DNA of 10,740 nt from DASXUX01 sp036504595. GTDB lineage: Bacteria; Planctomycetota; SZUA-567; H5-PLA8. Below, piece by piece: positions 1 to 6,285 of this stretch. Location: the NCBI GenBank assembly GCA_036504595.1, contig DASXUX010000039.1:1-10740 (forward strand), given 5' to 3'. The translations under genes and the position numbers were made by a program. Numbering within the stretch: position 1 is the stretch's first letter; each line of letters starts with the position of its first letter. The notes beneath the pieces were generated by a model. The model had not been told where the DNA came from and ran no database searches. It saw only the letters and a list, made by a program, of their open reading frames with translations.

Positions 1-261
1 CGTTGGAAGAAAACTCACGCCGAAGAAAACGAAGAACAGCAGAAGAAGAGATTCAAAATCGAAGTTGTCGAAGAAGACGAACCGAAGAACACCGCATTTT
101 CAAACCGGCTGGATTACTGCTCCTTCAGATCGGCGCTGACAACAGCGGCCTTGTCTTATTCATTCGGTGAGAAATGCGGGTTAGCCATGCCTAAAATCTT
201 TAAGAGAACACCTTGTATGGTAGCGCATGCCCAGCAGCGGACATTCCCCGCCGGGGCATGA
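1..261 (+). CDS. Possible 3' end of an unidentified gene running in from the left edge
   Basis: Frame 1 is open from the first base to a TGA at 259-261. The first 30 residues are strongly charged and rich in Lys, Glu and Gln, with a stretch reading FKIEVVEEDEPKN, which looks like a natural low-complexity C-terminal tail. After about residue 35 the composition changes and looks non-coding. The last third also overlaps the minus-strand membrane ORF ending at 156, so the two cannot both be fully real. I do not recognise a family. Frames 2 and 3 are also open for more than 130 bases here and look less protein-like. Low confidence. Confidence 0.25.
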   Translation, partial: RWKKTHAEENEEQQKKRFKIEVVEEDEPKNTAFSNRLDYCSFRSALTTAALSYSFGEKCGLAMPKIFKRTPCMVAHAQQRTFPAGA

Positions 262-554
262 TGAACCCGGACGATGCCTTCGACGAGCCCAGTTACGACG
301 ACCAAGAAAAAGACGACTGCAGCTACGAGCTCATTGGCGGTGACCACCCTCAAAACCAACGCGCCAAGTTGGGCACCCTCTCCGCGTGGAACCGGAAGCC
401 CTCCTGCTATCCCCACCTCAAGCGCCGGGAAGAGCAGCCCGCAAAGCACGATTTGATAGGCCACCATTCGTCGCTGGAAGAAAGGCAGCTTTGCCTGCGG
501 GACGACGGCATGATTGGCAGGCAGGTTGGCAGATAATTCGTCAACCGATGTCAT
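156..554 (-). CDS. Small predicted membrane protein, unknown function
   Basis: The ATG at 554-552 gives 132 residues and a TAA at 158-156. Residues 1-29 are polar. Residues 31-52 (YQIVLCGLLFPALEVGIAGG) and about 65-95 (ending AAVVFFLVVVTGLVEGIVRV) are strongly hydrophobic and look like two membrane segments; a weaker hydrophobic stretch lies near 108-122. The start sits 14 bases before the stop of the upstream zinc-ribbon gene in another frame, an overlap typical of translational coupling, so both probably share the promoter near 785-813. The frame is open further upstream to 704, but that part lies inside the zinc-ribbon gene. No family recognised. An ORF on the opposite strand (213-536) covers the same bases and is the main alternative; it is acidic and matches nothing I know. 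Confidence 0.5.
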   Translation of the reverse strand: MTSVDELSANLPANHAVVPQAKLPFFQRRMVAYQIVLCGLLFPALEVGIAGGLPVPRGEGAQLGALVLRVVTANELVAAVVFFLVVVTGLVEGIVRVHHAPAGNVRCWACATIQGVLLKILGMANPHFSPNE

Positions 555-750
555 GCTTGTCGACTGTTCTATCGATCCGTCGGCCATAGACTGATTCCAA
601 CCAAGTTCTCGCGCGGCGGTTCGGTGCGTTGGGCTGCTCGTCTCGGCGTCGTTTCTCCCGGCATTTTGGGCACAGCCGGACGTGTCGTTTGTCGGGCGAG
701 GCAAATAGCCGATCGCAACGCAAGCAAGAGACGATCTGCTTGTCCTCCAT
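541..750 (-). CDS. Small four-cysteine zinc-ribbon protein
   Basis: This 69-residue protein carries C9-x2-C12 and C27-x2-C30 with the pattern CLRCDRLFASPDKRHVRLC, followed by a Lys/Arg-rich patch (REKRRR). That matches a widespread class of tiny zinc-ribbon proteins of unknown function, in which two CxxC knuckles surround a short F-x-S-x-D-x-R hairpin. The basic tail suggests nucleic-acid contact, but that is inference. The start is the ATG at 750-748. The ribosome binding site is weak (an A/G-rich AGAAGAAG stretch), and a promoter-like pair lies 35-63 bases upstream. The stop overlaps the start of the membrane-protein ORF downstream, suggesting a two-gene transcript. Shifted frames also read through this stretch without any such motif. 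Confidence 0.7.
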   Translation of the reverse strand: MEDKQIVSCLRCDRLFASPDKRHVRLCPKCREKRRRDEQPNAPNRRARTWLESVYGRRIDRTVDKHDIG

Positions 751-784
751 AATCTTTGGCTTCTTCTCTGACAGTTAGTGGGCC

Positions 785-813
785 AGTATAGCCATGGAGA
801 TGCCGACTGTCTC
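785..813 (-). promoter_or_regulatory. Predicted sigma70-type promoter for the zinc-ribbon/membrane pair
   Basis: On the minus strand GAGACA (813-808, 4 of 6 to TTGACA) is followed after 17 bases by TATACT (790-785, 5 of 6 to TATAAT). Transcription would start near 778, about 28 bases before the ATG at 750. The stretch 814-936 towards the next operon holds no gene that I can support. Confidence 0.4.
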
Positions 814-936
814 GGGCTAGTTCGGAAACTGCAGGCTGCATCTCAGGTCGGCGCGGTGAATGGAGGACTAAATCAACCGGAACCCAACCTTGTTCTTGTG
901 TGACGTCGGCAACTGGCACAGCGTTCCTCGGTTCGA

Positions 937-965
937 TTGCGGGTGCGGATCGTCTGCGCTATGAT
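937..965 (+). promoter_or_regulatory. Predicted sigma70-type promoter for the AT-hook/HU operon
   Basis: TTGCGG (937-942) and TATGAT (960-965, 5 of 6) are separated by exactly 17 bases. The expected start site near 972 leaves a leader of about 25 bases that contains the strong Shine-Dalgarno sequence at 981-991. Box quality, spacing and position all agree, which makes this the best promoter call in the window. Confidence 0.6.
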
Positions 966-980
966 ACGCGGCTCACATTT

Positions 981-991
981 GGGAGGAGGGG
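981..991 (+). promoter_or_regulatory. Strong ribosome binding site
   Basis: GGGAGGAGGGG lies 5 bases before the ATG at 997. It settles the start of the AT-hook protein: longer readings from GTG or ATG codons at 900-960 lie upstream of the predicted transcript start or lack any such site. Confidence 0.75.
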
Positions 992-996
992 ACTTC

Positions 997-1356
997 ATGC
1001 CACAGAAACGTTACGACAAGAAAACCAAGGCAGCAATCCTGAAGGTTACCACGGAAGCACGTGCTGCGGGGAAGGCATGGGCGGAGGCCTACAAGGCTGC
1101 GCAGACGGCGGGCTACACCGGCAGCCGTCCGGCAATCGAACAGATGATTCGCTTTGCTCAGGCTAAGAAGCCCGGCCAGAAACCAGCAGCGAAGCGAGGT
1201 AGGCCTGCTGGCAAGCGGCGTGGCAGGCCGCCGACGCAGGTCAAGGCCGTGGCCGGACTCGATGCGGTCCAGCAGATCGTGAAGAGCACGGTTCAGCAGC
1301 AGGTCAACGCAGCCATCGACAGGGCCATCGCCGCACTCCAGCAGTCAAAGGTGTAG
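997..1356 (+). CDS. AT-hook DNA-binding protein
   Basis: This 119-residue basic protein has three parts. Residues 5-58 are helical and Ala/Lys-rich, with the pattern EARAAG-x7-KAAQTAGY at 20-40. Residues 66-80 read KRGRPAGKRRGRPPT, which is two AT-hook cores (GRP at 68-70 and 76-78) with flanking Arg/Lys that would enter the minor groove of AT-rich DNA. Residues 86-119 form an Ala/Gln/Val-rich amphipathic helix that may oligomerise. It is first in an operon with an HU/IHF-type gene 8 bases downstream, so a role in chromatin architecture or transcriptional control is likely. The start is fixed by the ribosome binding site at 981-991. The N-terminal pattern recurs in the frameshifted tail of the HTH-repeat gene near 7541-7669. 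I do not know a gene symbol. Confidence 0.8.
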   Translation: MPQKRYDKKTKAAILKVTTEARAAGKAWAEAYKAAQTAGYTGSRPAIEQMIRFAQAKKPGQKPAAKRGRPAGKRRGRPPTQVKAVAGLDAVQQIVKSTVQQQVNAAIDRAIAALQQSKV

Positions 1357-1364
1357 TCGTTTCC

Positions 1365-1679
1365 ATGACCAAAGCTGAGATGACCATCAAGATCGCCAAC
1401 GAAACGGGCGTCGAGCAGAACGTCGTCAAGCAGATCGTTCAGCTAACGCTGGACGACATCATCGGCGTGCTCGTCAGCGAAGGCCGCCTGGAACTGCGCA
1501 ACTTCGGGATTTTCGAGGTCGTTCAGCACAAAGCACGCAAGGGGCGAAATCCGAGGACCGGAGCGGACGTTCAGGTGCCGCCGAGGAAGGTTGTCCGCTT
1601 CACTGCGGGCAAGGTGATGTCCGCGAAGGCGGCCGGGATCAGCGAAGGGCCGGTAATCCGGGTCGAACCCAGCGTATGA
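1365..1679 (+). CDS. HU/IHF-family DNA-bending protein
   Basis: This 104-residue protein has the full HU/IHF layout: an N-terminal helical pair (MTKAEMTIKIANETG to about residue 40), the ELRNFGIFEV strand at 43-52, and the flexible arm with the signature KARKGRNPRTG (56-66), whose proline intercalates into bent DNA. GRLELRNFGIFEV is closer to IHF subunits than to classical HU, but sequence alone does not settle HU versus IHF. The tail after about residue 92 (SEGPVIRVEPSV) is slightly longer than usual. The ATG lies 8 bases after the stop of the AT-hook gene with no clear ribosome binding site of its own, so translation is probably coupled. Confidence 0.95.
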   Translation: MTKAEMTIKIANETGVEQNVVKQIVQLTLDDIIGVLVSEGRLELRNFGIFEVVQHKARKGRNPRTGADVQVPPRKVVRFTAGKVMSAKAAGISEGPVIRVEPSV

Positions 1680-1746
1680 AATGTGAAAGCGCCATTGTCT
1701 ACTGCTCTGACGATAAGCCGTAGGCTACGCGCTGGTAATCGAGGGA

Positions 1747-1866
1747 ATGCCTAAGTCGGATGCTCTCAGGTATCCCGCCGCGAAAGAGATTATGTTTACT
1801 GCGGCGTGGGAGATGTTCCCGGCGATCCGCAAGCGATGGAACGAGGATGGAACAGCGAAGGAATGA
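1747..1866 (+). CDS. Possible 39-residue peptide or gene remnant
   Basis: A short frame reads MPKSDALRYPAAKE at its start and then FTAAWEMFPAIRKRWNEDG, ending at TGA 1864-1866. The frame is also open upstream of the ATG back to a TAA at 1714-1716. The Trp/aromatic-rich helix looks protein-like and could be the tail of a degraded gene. GAGGG sits only one base before the ATG, too close to be a good ribosome binding site. No family recognised. Confidence 0.22.
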   Translation: MPKSDALRYPAAKEIMFTAAWEMFPAIRKRWNEDGTAKE

Positions 1867-1896
1867 TGGCGCTGTAAACTCCTGAAAGGAAAACCG

Positions 1897-2286
1897 ATGC
1901 GTATTTTGGCTGCATGCTGCTTGGCGTTTGTTGCGTTGAATTGTGCCGCCGCGACCGTTCCGGAGAAAGAGGTTAAGACCGCGAAGGCAAATTACGAAAG
2001 GGCGTCCGCTAGGTTTGAGGAGTGGCCGCAAGCGGTTTCGGATTCCGAAAAGGAATTGTCCGCCGCCACGCAACGAGGTCATCTCAGCGAACGCGATCTG
2101 GCGACAATGCAAAGCAAGCATGAGCGATTGAAAAAGCGCGGACCACAAATGGCGACGGGCATCGCGAAGGCTGAGGCCCAGATGGGCAAGAACGGCATCA
2201 CGTATGACAAATTCCAGCCGAAGAAAGATGAGCTAAAGACATTGCTCGACGACGCGCGACAGGCATTGGCAAATTCGGCGAAGTGA
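1897..2286 (+). CDS. Small secreted helical (coiled-coil) protein
   Basis: This 129-residue protein begins with a Sec signal peptide: MRI, then a hydrophobic core LAACCLAFVALNC and a probable cleavage after CAAA near residue 19. The Cys at 16 has Asn before it, so it is a poor lipobox. The mature part is almost entirely charged helix with heptad-like spacing (KTAKANYERASARFEEWPQA, later KDELKTLLDDARQAL), suggesting a periplasmic coiled coil or DUF-type spacer protein. AAAGGA ends about 6 bases before the ATG and supports the start. A minus-strand ORF over the same bases (1699-2148) has no recognisable features and is taken as a shadow. Function unknown. Confidence 0.7.
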   Translation: MRILAACCLAFVALNCAAATVPEKEVKTAKANYERASARFEEWPQAVSDSEKELSAATQRGHLSERDLATMQSKHERLKKRGPQMATGIAKAEAQMGKNGITYDKFQPKKDELKTLLDDARQALANSAK

Positions 2287-2371
2287 TTGTTGAGGTCATA
2301 CGCCGAAAGAGCTTCATGTAGCTGGCCCGGTTACTCGAAAAGTCCGCCATTCGTAACGTACAGGTGCGGCG

Positions 2372-2584
2372 TTACTCAAGGGGTCGCTTTTGGATAGCTT
2401 CAAAGGTGGCGAGGGAGTCCTCAAGTTTCCTGATCTTGGTTGTTAAGGGTTCCAGCAAACGCCCCATTTCTCTGGACGACACACCTGCGGATAGAAGCAT
2501 CTTTTGGCTCCGCATGAGCCGTCTTTCTTCAGCGCGGAACATGCGTTGAATAGCTACAAACTCTGTCGCATTCAATATCATCAT
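2372..2584 (-). CDS. Short helical protein, unknown function
   Basis: From the ATG at 2584-2582 this encodes 70 residues ending in TAA at 2374-2372. The sequence is amphipathic and charged (FRAEERRLMRSQKMLL, then LEPLTTKIRKLEDSLATFEA), consistent with a helical hairpin or short coiled coil. A TTG at 2620 would add 12 residues, but it lies inside the -35 box of a good promoter whose start site falls just before the ATG, so I prefer the ATG. There is no ribosome binding site; the message would be nearly leaderless. Family not recognised. The stretch 2287-2371 shows nothing. Confidence 0.45.
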   Translation of the reverse strand: MMILNATEFVAIQRMFRAEERRLMRSQKMLLSAGVSSREMGRLLEPLTTKIRKLEDSLATFEAIQKRPLE

Positions 2585-2591
2585 GTCGCCG

Positions 2592-2620
2592 GTTATGGTC
2601 AGAGCTGCACCTATTGTCAA
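2592..2620 (-). promoter_or_regulatory. Predicted promoter giving a near-leaderless message
   Basis: On the minus strand a perfect TTGACA (2620-2615) is followed after 17 bases by CATAAC (2597-2592, 4 of 6). Initiation would fall near 2586-2585, only one or two bases from the ATG at 2584. Confidence 0.4.
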
Positions 2621-2845
2621 TGAGTGATTATCGAAGCAAAGAACGAATGGCTGAAGCGCCGTGGCCGAAGAAAGCCCGCTGTGAACTTCGAGCGCTGTCC
2701 CGAAAACCCGCCGTCTGCCACCGCCGCAAGCTTGTGCCGCACCTCACGCGAGAGCGATCTCTTCTGGTGGCCCGGAAACACTTGATTCTGGGCCACTGGT
2801 GAAGTGCTGGCCGTGCCTGCGCGTGCGGTTAGAATCTCGTTTCTC

Positions 2846-3013
2846 ATGCGCATCTGTTCTATCGGCCTTCTGCTTCTCGCTGCCGTGGTCGGCAACGCTG
2901 GGGACGCACCACCTTCGGCGAAGTATCCTCTTTGGGACGGCCACGAATCCATCGAGCAGTACGCCGTGCGCACGGGGCTAGCCAGCGCCACGGCAGCGGC
3001 GGACGGAGGCTGA
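2846..3013 (+). pseudogene. N-terminal fragment of a secreted formylglycine-generating-enzyme-like (SUMF1) protein
   Basis: The ATG at 2846 starts a 55-residue frame: MRICSIGLLLLAAVVGNAG is a convincing signal peptide, followed by KYPLWDGHESIEQYAVRTGL. In planctomycete SUMF1/formylglycine-generating-enzyme-type proteins, as I remember them, this WDG-x-ES-x3-YA-x-R-x-GL block lies just before the catalytic-type domain. That domain is missing here: after RTGL the frame decays to Ala/Gly and stops at 3011-3013. A TAGAAT box at 2830-2835 could be a -10 element with a very short leader. The frame matches that of the SUI1 gene, which starts 6 bases later. Either a truncated remnant or a genuine short secreted peptide; the family link is from memory. 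Confidence 0.45.
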
Positions 3014-3019
3014 AAAGGC

Positions 3020-3298
3020 ATGAACGGGCCATTATCAGTTCAGAGTGGACCTCCCGGAAATGTCGTCGTGCGAGTGGGATTGGAGACGAAGGGTCGCCGA
3101 GGCAAGGGTGTGACCACCATTTCCGACCTGCCGTTGGACGCGAACAGACTTCTACAGCTTGCCACCAAATTGAAGCAACGCTTGGGCACGGGCGGGACGA
3201 CTAAGGACGGACGTATCGAGATTCAAGGGGATCAGCGGGATCGGATTATTGTCGAACTTGAGAGTTTGGGCTATCGAGTCAAGCGAGTTGGCGGTTGA
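3020..3298 (+). CDS. SUI1/eIF1-family translation factor (YciH-like)
   Basis: This 92-residue protein is essentially a bare SUI1 domain. VVVRVGLETKGRRGKGVTTI (15-34) carries the basic KGRRGKGVT loop, LATKLKQRLGTGGTTKDG (47-64) is the hallmark helix-turn, and IEIQGDQRDRI (67-77) followed by LGYRVKRVGG closes the fold. Eukaryotic eIF1 binds the small ribosomal subunit and monitors start-codon choice; bacterial members are assumed to act on initiation, but their role is poorly known. Many bacterial copies have 10-25 more N-terminal residues. The ATG has AAAAGG only one base away, a poor spacing, but an in-frame TGA lies just upstream, so no earlier start exists; it may be translated by reinitiation after the short upstream frame. 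Confidence 0.93.
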   Translation: MNGPLSVQSGPPGNVVVRVGLETKGRRGKGVTTISDLPLDANRLLQLATKLKQRLGTGGTTKDGRIEIQGDQRDRIIVELESLGYRVKRVGG

Positions 3299-3348
3299 GG
3301 ACGTCCGGTTTTTCGATTCATCATCCGACTCCCTGTTTCGCGGTTGGC

Positions 3349-4296
3349 TTATCGGACAGGCTGGCCCGCAATGATCTGGTCCAATCGGCGGCTGAGTTCA
3401 GTAAGGCCAAGGCCGGTCTCATCCGTCAGCCAACCGCTGTAGCCTACCTCGTCAAGGGCTTGGCGGACAGCAGGCCAGTTGGCGGTGCCATCGCCGATCC
3501 GCGCCCAAGCGCCACCACGGAGGTCGTCGTTGAGCCGGTAGTCTTTGACATGGATTTTGGCGAGGAGAGGTCCAAAGGTGCGAATCCACACTTCGGGCGG
3601 ATAAAGGACCTGGAGCTTGCCGTCCCGCATCGCGGCAGCGTACTTGATGTGGTTCCCGATATCGAAGTAGACCTTGACCCATGGGCTTTGAAAACTCGAA
3701 GCAAGCCAGCGAAGGAGTTCGGGCCGGACATTGAAGTTGTTCCAGACGTTCTCCAGCGCGATGACGACTTTCGTTTCCTCTGCGATGGGGATGAGACGTT
3801 TGATGCTCTCACGAGCGCCGTCCATCGAGCGGTTGTGCGCCTCGATGTAAGCTTGGAACTTTGCGTTATCCCCGGCGACGACTCGCGTAAGATGCCCCGT
3901 CTTTTCATCAAAGGCAATATCGAGGTCCCATGGTTCAGGCATGGCGACCCCGCTCACACCACCGGGGACGTAAAGGACGGCATCTGCGCCGTAGGCTTGT
4001 GCAGCGCGCAGACCTGCGGCGGAGCCGCCGCCCATTACGGAGTGTATGCGCAGGCCGAGCTTTTCAGCGAGTTCGCGGAGCTTCGCCGCCTCATCGACCG
4101 GCACCGTGTACGCTTCGATGCCGTCAAAACCGGCGTCCTTGATCTTTTTGAGTTCGTCTTCCGTGGGCGACTTCCGTATGACTGCCTTTTGAAGTTTGGT
4201 TTTGAACACATCTGCCTTGGATAGCGCAGCGGCAAAACACCCAAGTCCCGCCGCAGAGCTGACCAGCAGACGCCGTCGGGTCATGTCTGTACCCAT
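3349..4296 (-). CDS. Tat-exported sugar phosphate isomerase/epimerase-like TIM-barrel protein
   Basis: 315 residues from the ATG at 4296-4294, chosen because GGGAGG (4308-4303) lies 6 bases upstream; a longer reading to 4419 has no such site. MTRRRLLVSSAAGLGCFAAA (residues 5-24) is a twin-arginine signal. The rest is a xylose-isomerase-like/AP-endonuclease-2 barrel: SPTEDELKKIKDAGFDGIEA at the first strand, HSVMGGG, IALENVWNNF with probable metal ligand E182, VYFDIGN with D212, IHVKDY with H249, IGDGTANWPAVRQAL, and LTDE with E293. Ligand assignments are by analogy with the family. It likely isomerises or epimerises a sugar or polyol in the periplasm; the substrate cannot be read. It lies downstream of the metallophosphoesterase on the same strand with a 176-base gap that shows no clear promoter or terminator. 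Confidence 0.92.
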   Translation of the reverse strand: MGTDMTRRRLLVSSAAGLGCFAAALSKADVFKTKLQKAVIRKSPTEDELKKIKDAGFDGIEAYTVPVDEAAKLRELAEKLGLRIHSVMGGGSAAGLRAAQAYGADAVLYVPGGVSGVAMPEPWDLDIAFDEKTGHLTRVVAGDNAKFQAYIEAHNRSMDGARESIKRLIPIAEETKVVIALENVWNNFNVRPELLRWLASSFQSPWVKVYFDIGNHIKYAAAMRDGKLQVLYPPEVWIRTFGPLLAKIHVKDYRLNDDLRGGAWARIGDGTANWPAVRQALDEVGYSGWLTDETGLGLTELSRRLDQIIAGQPVR

Positions 4297-4472
4297 TCCA
4301 TGCCTCCCAAAAGCTCTTGCTCTTCCCGTCGGAACTGCGCGGACCACACGCGACTGTCTTCTTGGGCTACCCCTGTTGTCGACCCGCAGTCTGGATCGCA
4401 AAGGCAAAACGGCCTGCACAGAGTCGCTTCATTGGGGATGGGCCTCTCAAGGGTGCCGAAATCCTTCGTGAT

Positions 4473-5615
4473 TTACTTTGTGAGCTTTACCTCGTCCCAC
4501 TGCTCGCCTGCTGACGTAACGCACGTCATCTTTGCCGACGTACCTTCCACGTCCACGACCACCATATACTGGGATGGCTGCTCTGTGAACTTATCTGGCG
4601 TGCCTGTCGCGCCGTTGTGCAGCAAGTATTTCTTTTTTGGCGCGGGTTGGGTACTCGCAGCGGGCTTGTCTTTAGTGGCGGTCTTGTCCTTGGTCGCCGA
4701 CGCTTGCGGCGCGAAGCTGACGGGATCGCCGCCATAGTACACATCTTCGGGCAACGCCTCCTTCATGCGTGAGAGGGGATACAGCGTTGCGCCGCCTCCG
4801 GCTGAAATGACATACGTCACGCCCTTGCGAATCGTGCGGTAATAAATGTGGTCGTGACCGGAGAACACCGCGCAAACGCTGTATTCGTCGAACAGTTTTG
4901 TGATGGTGGTCTCTGTATTGGGCACAAAGGTAGGGAGTTTTTTGCCGACGGTATAGAACGGCATGTGGTTGAAGACGAAAATGTGCTTCTTGGCGGCTGC
5001 GGCCTTCTTTAACTCATTCTCCAGCCACTTCTTGCTCTCGTCTTTTGGCTGTGGATAAGGCAGCGCGATGAAATACGAGTTGCGGAACTCGAAACTGTAG
5101 TATTCGCGCTCCAGATTATAGAACTCCCGGAAACGATCTATCGTTTCAATCTCGGCGGGGTTCACGCCTTTGTGTTCATCGTCATCGTCTTCATCTGCGG
5201 CGTGTTTTACTGCCGTACCGCCCAGCAATTCGTGGTTGCCGATCACCGGCCACCACGGTCGCTTGCGAAATTCTGCGCCCGATTCCGTGGCCAGCCGTTT
5301 CCAACTGGTCAGCCCCGCCTTGCCGCCGCCGATGACCACCATATCTCCGGTGCTTAACACGAAATCCGGTTTAACCACCTCATCGAGGTACTTCAGCAGC
5401 GCAGGAAATGTCTTGGCATGTTTCGTGTCGCCCAGCACCGCGAAACGAAACTTATCCACCGCAACGCGCTCTCGCACCTTCGCCATCAAGGGCTTTGGAT
5501 CAAGAGGTGCCTCTCCCTCGGGCAAGACAGCTTGCGCTTCCTTGGCGCAGCAGATCGCAGCCAGAAGAGCCTGCCATAGGGCTACTATCAAAAACGTGGG
5601 CTTCTTGCCCGCCAT
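4473..5615 (-). CDS. Secreted calcineurin-like metallophosphoesterase
   Basis: 380 residues from the ATG at 5615-5613, with GGGAGG (5626-5621) 5 bases before it. A Sec signal peptide covers residues 1-29 (KPTFLIVALWQALLAAICCA, cleavage near AQA). The metallophosphoesterase motifs appear in order: FAVLGDTKH (D63), LSTGD (D91), GNHE (127-129), FNH (H217) and SGHDH (254-256), giving a two-metal site. Motif I has DTK where the family norm is D-x-H, so K65 replaces the usual His ligand. Two unusual insertions are visible: an acidic run DEDDDDEHK at 141-149 and a Lys/Ala/Thr/Pro-rich linker at about 305-329 before a final beta segment. It probably hydrolyses phosphomono- or diesters outside the cytoplasm; substrate unknown. 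Confidence 0.93.
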   Translation of the reverse strand: MAGKKPTFLIVALWQALLAAICCAKEAQAVLPEGEAPLDPKPLMAKVRERVAVDKFRFAVLGDTKHAKTFPALLKYLDEVVKPDFVLSTGDMVVIGGGKAGLTSWKRLATESGAEFRKRPWWPVIGNHELLGGTAVKHAADEDDDDEHKGVNPAEIETIDRFREFYNLEREYYSFEFRNSYFIALPYPQPKDESKKWLENELKKAAAAKKHIFVFNHMPFYTVGKKLPTFVPNTETTITKLFDEYSVCAVFSGHDHIYYRTIRKGVTYVISAGGGATLYPLSRMKEALPEDVYYGGDPVSFAPQASATKDKTATKDKPAASTQPAPKKKYLLHNGATGTPDKFTEQPSQYMVVVDVEGTSAKMTCVTSAGEQWDEVKLTK

Positions 5616-5783
5616 GGAAACCTCCCGTAGTGCTTACCCGACTCCAGCGGTCTGTGTAGAATACACTGCAAGTGGCGCGTGTTGCTGACTCACATCCTTG
5701 AGACCGACGTGAAGTATTTGGGATTCTACCTGAGTCAAAGCTCGCGCCGGTTGGCTGCTGCCAGACGGGTCAAAGAAACCACT

Positions 5784-5875
5784 GTAGGAATCGCTTCGCC
5801 GAGCATCGGGCGAGCAGTCCTGGCGACTTTGTCGCCAGCCTGAAATTGTTCGGTAGGCCCGCGTTGAGGCGATGC
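5784..5875 (+). repeat. Possible pair of REP-like palindromic elements
   Basis: Two GTAGG heads (5784-5788 and 5853-5857) each precede imperfect GC-rich dyads. Between them lies a perfect stem-loop: CTGGCGAC (5820-5827), loop TTT, GTCGCCAG (5831-5838). A GTAG head followed by an imperfect hairpin is the layout of REP sequences mobilised by RAYT transposases. No T-run follows, so it is a poor intrinsic terminator. Without other genomic copies this remains a suggestion. Confidence 0.3.
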
Positions 5876-5994
5876 GCAGGGAATGATCACTGATCTGCCC
5901 TTTATGCACATGCGCCGCTTGACGCTTTTCACGAATGTGTTCAGTAAGAACGCTGGACAATTCTAAGGCTGCGACGGCACTTCATTTCGAGTAT

Positions 5995-6000
5995 TATAAT
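5995..6000 (+). promoter_or_regulatory. Consensus -10 box for the zinc-ribbon membrane protein
   Basis: A perfect TATAAT lies 61 bases before the ATG at 6061. No good -35 is present 16-18 bases upstream (the positions read CGACGG or similar), so the promoter may be weak or activator-dependent. The box is flanked by CGAG (5988-5991) and CTCG (6001-6004), a small dyad around the -10. Confidence 0.4.
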
Positions 6001-6060
6001 CTCGTGAAGATTCACGGCTGAGATTCTGAGCAGAAGCTCACATGGGGGGAATGAGAGGCA

Positions 6061-6285
6061 ATGGCGCTCATAAAATGTCCAGAATGTGGCCATGACGTAA
6101 GCACCAATGCGGCAGCATGTCCACAATGTGGTAGCCCGATTTCTGAAACTCCGAAGCGAGTGAGCACGACTGAAGATTCATTGCTTACAAGAAACAGGGG
6201 ATGCGGCGACCTTGTCATTTATGGCCCCATCATCTTCATCATCCTCATTGTCTTGCTGATGGTCTTAGGTCGCAGCGGCCGTTAG
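6061..6285 (+). CDS. Zinc-ribbon protein with one C-terminal membrane helix
   Basis: This 74-residue protein starts with a zinc-ribbon of the double zinc ribbon/DUF-type kind: KCPECGHDVSTNAAACPQCG, with C6, C9, C20 and C23 as ligands. A short polar linker follows, then one strongly hydrophobic helix at about 52-69 (LVIYGPIIFIILIVLLMVL) and a basic end RSGR. The ribbon would face the cytoplasm and the helix would anchor it. This architecture is common among small bacterial membrane proteins without assigned function. The start is set by the ribbon itself; GAGAGG lies only 2 bases before the ATG, closer than usual, and another ATG at 6051 is out of frame. Confidence 0.85.
   Translation: MALIKCPECGHDVSTNAAACPQCGSPISETPKRVSTTEDSLLTRNRGCGDLVIYGPIIFIILIVLLMVLGRSGR

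Larger units (their letters stand above)
5616..6060. other. 445-base intergenic region with REP-like hairpins
   Basis: I see no convincing gene here. A 108-codon minus-strand ORF (5634-5960) has no family features and would overlap the metallophosphoesterase leader. The stretch holds GTAGG-headed hairpins (5784-5875), a widely spaced inverted pair TGACTCA (5686-5692) and TGAGTCA (5731-5737) that may be chance, and at its right end the TATAAT box for the next gene. Confidence 0.5.

Noticed and set aside
921..945. GGTTCGATT resembling a tRNA T-loop
   Set aside because: The flanking bases do not form a T-stem and no anticodon or acceptor stem is present; the stretch overlaps the promoter of the AT-hook operon.
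2617..3021. 134-codon minus-strand ORF
   Set aside because: Antisense to the signal-peptide fragment and intergenic sequence; low-complexity Arg/Ser/Ala composition without motifs.
3295..4224. 309-codon ORF on the plus strand
   Set aside because: It lies entirely opposite the Tat-exported isomerase, which has signal peptide, motifs and ribosome binding site; the plus reading has no recognisable domain and is a GC-rich antisense shadow.
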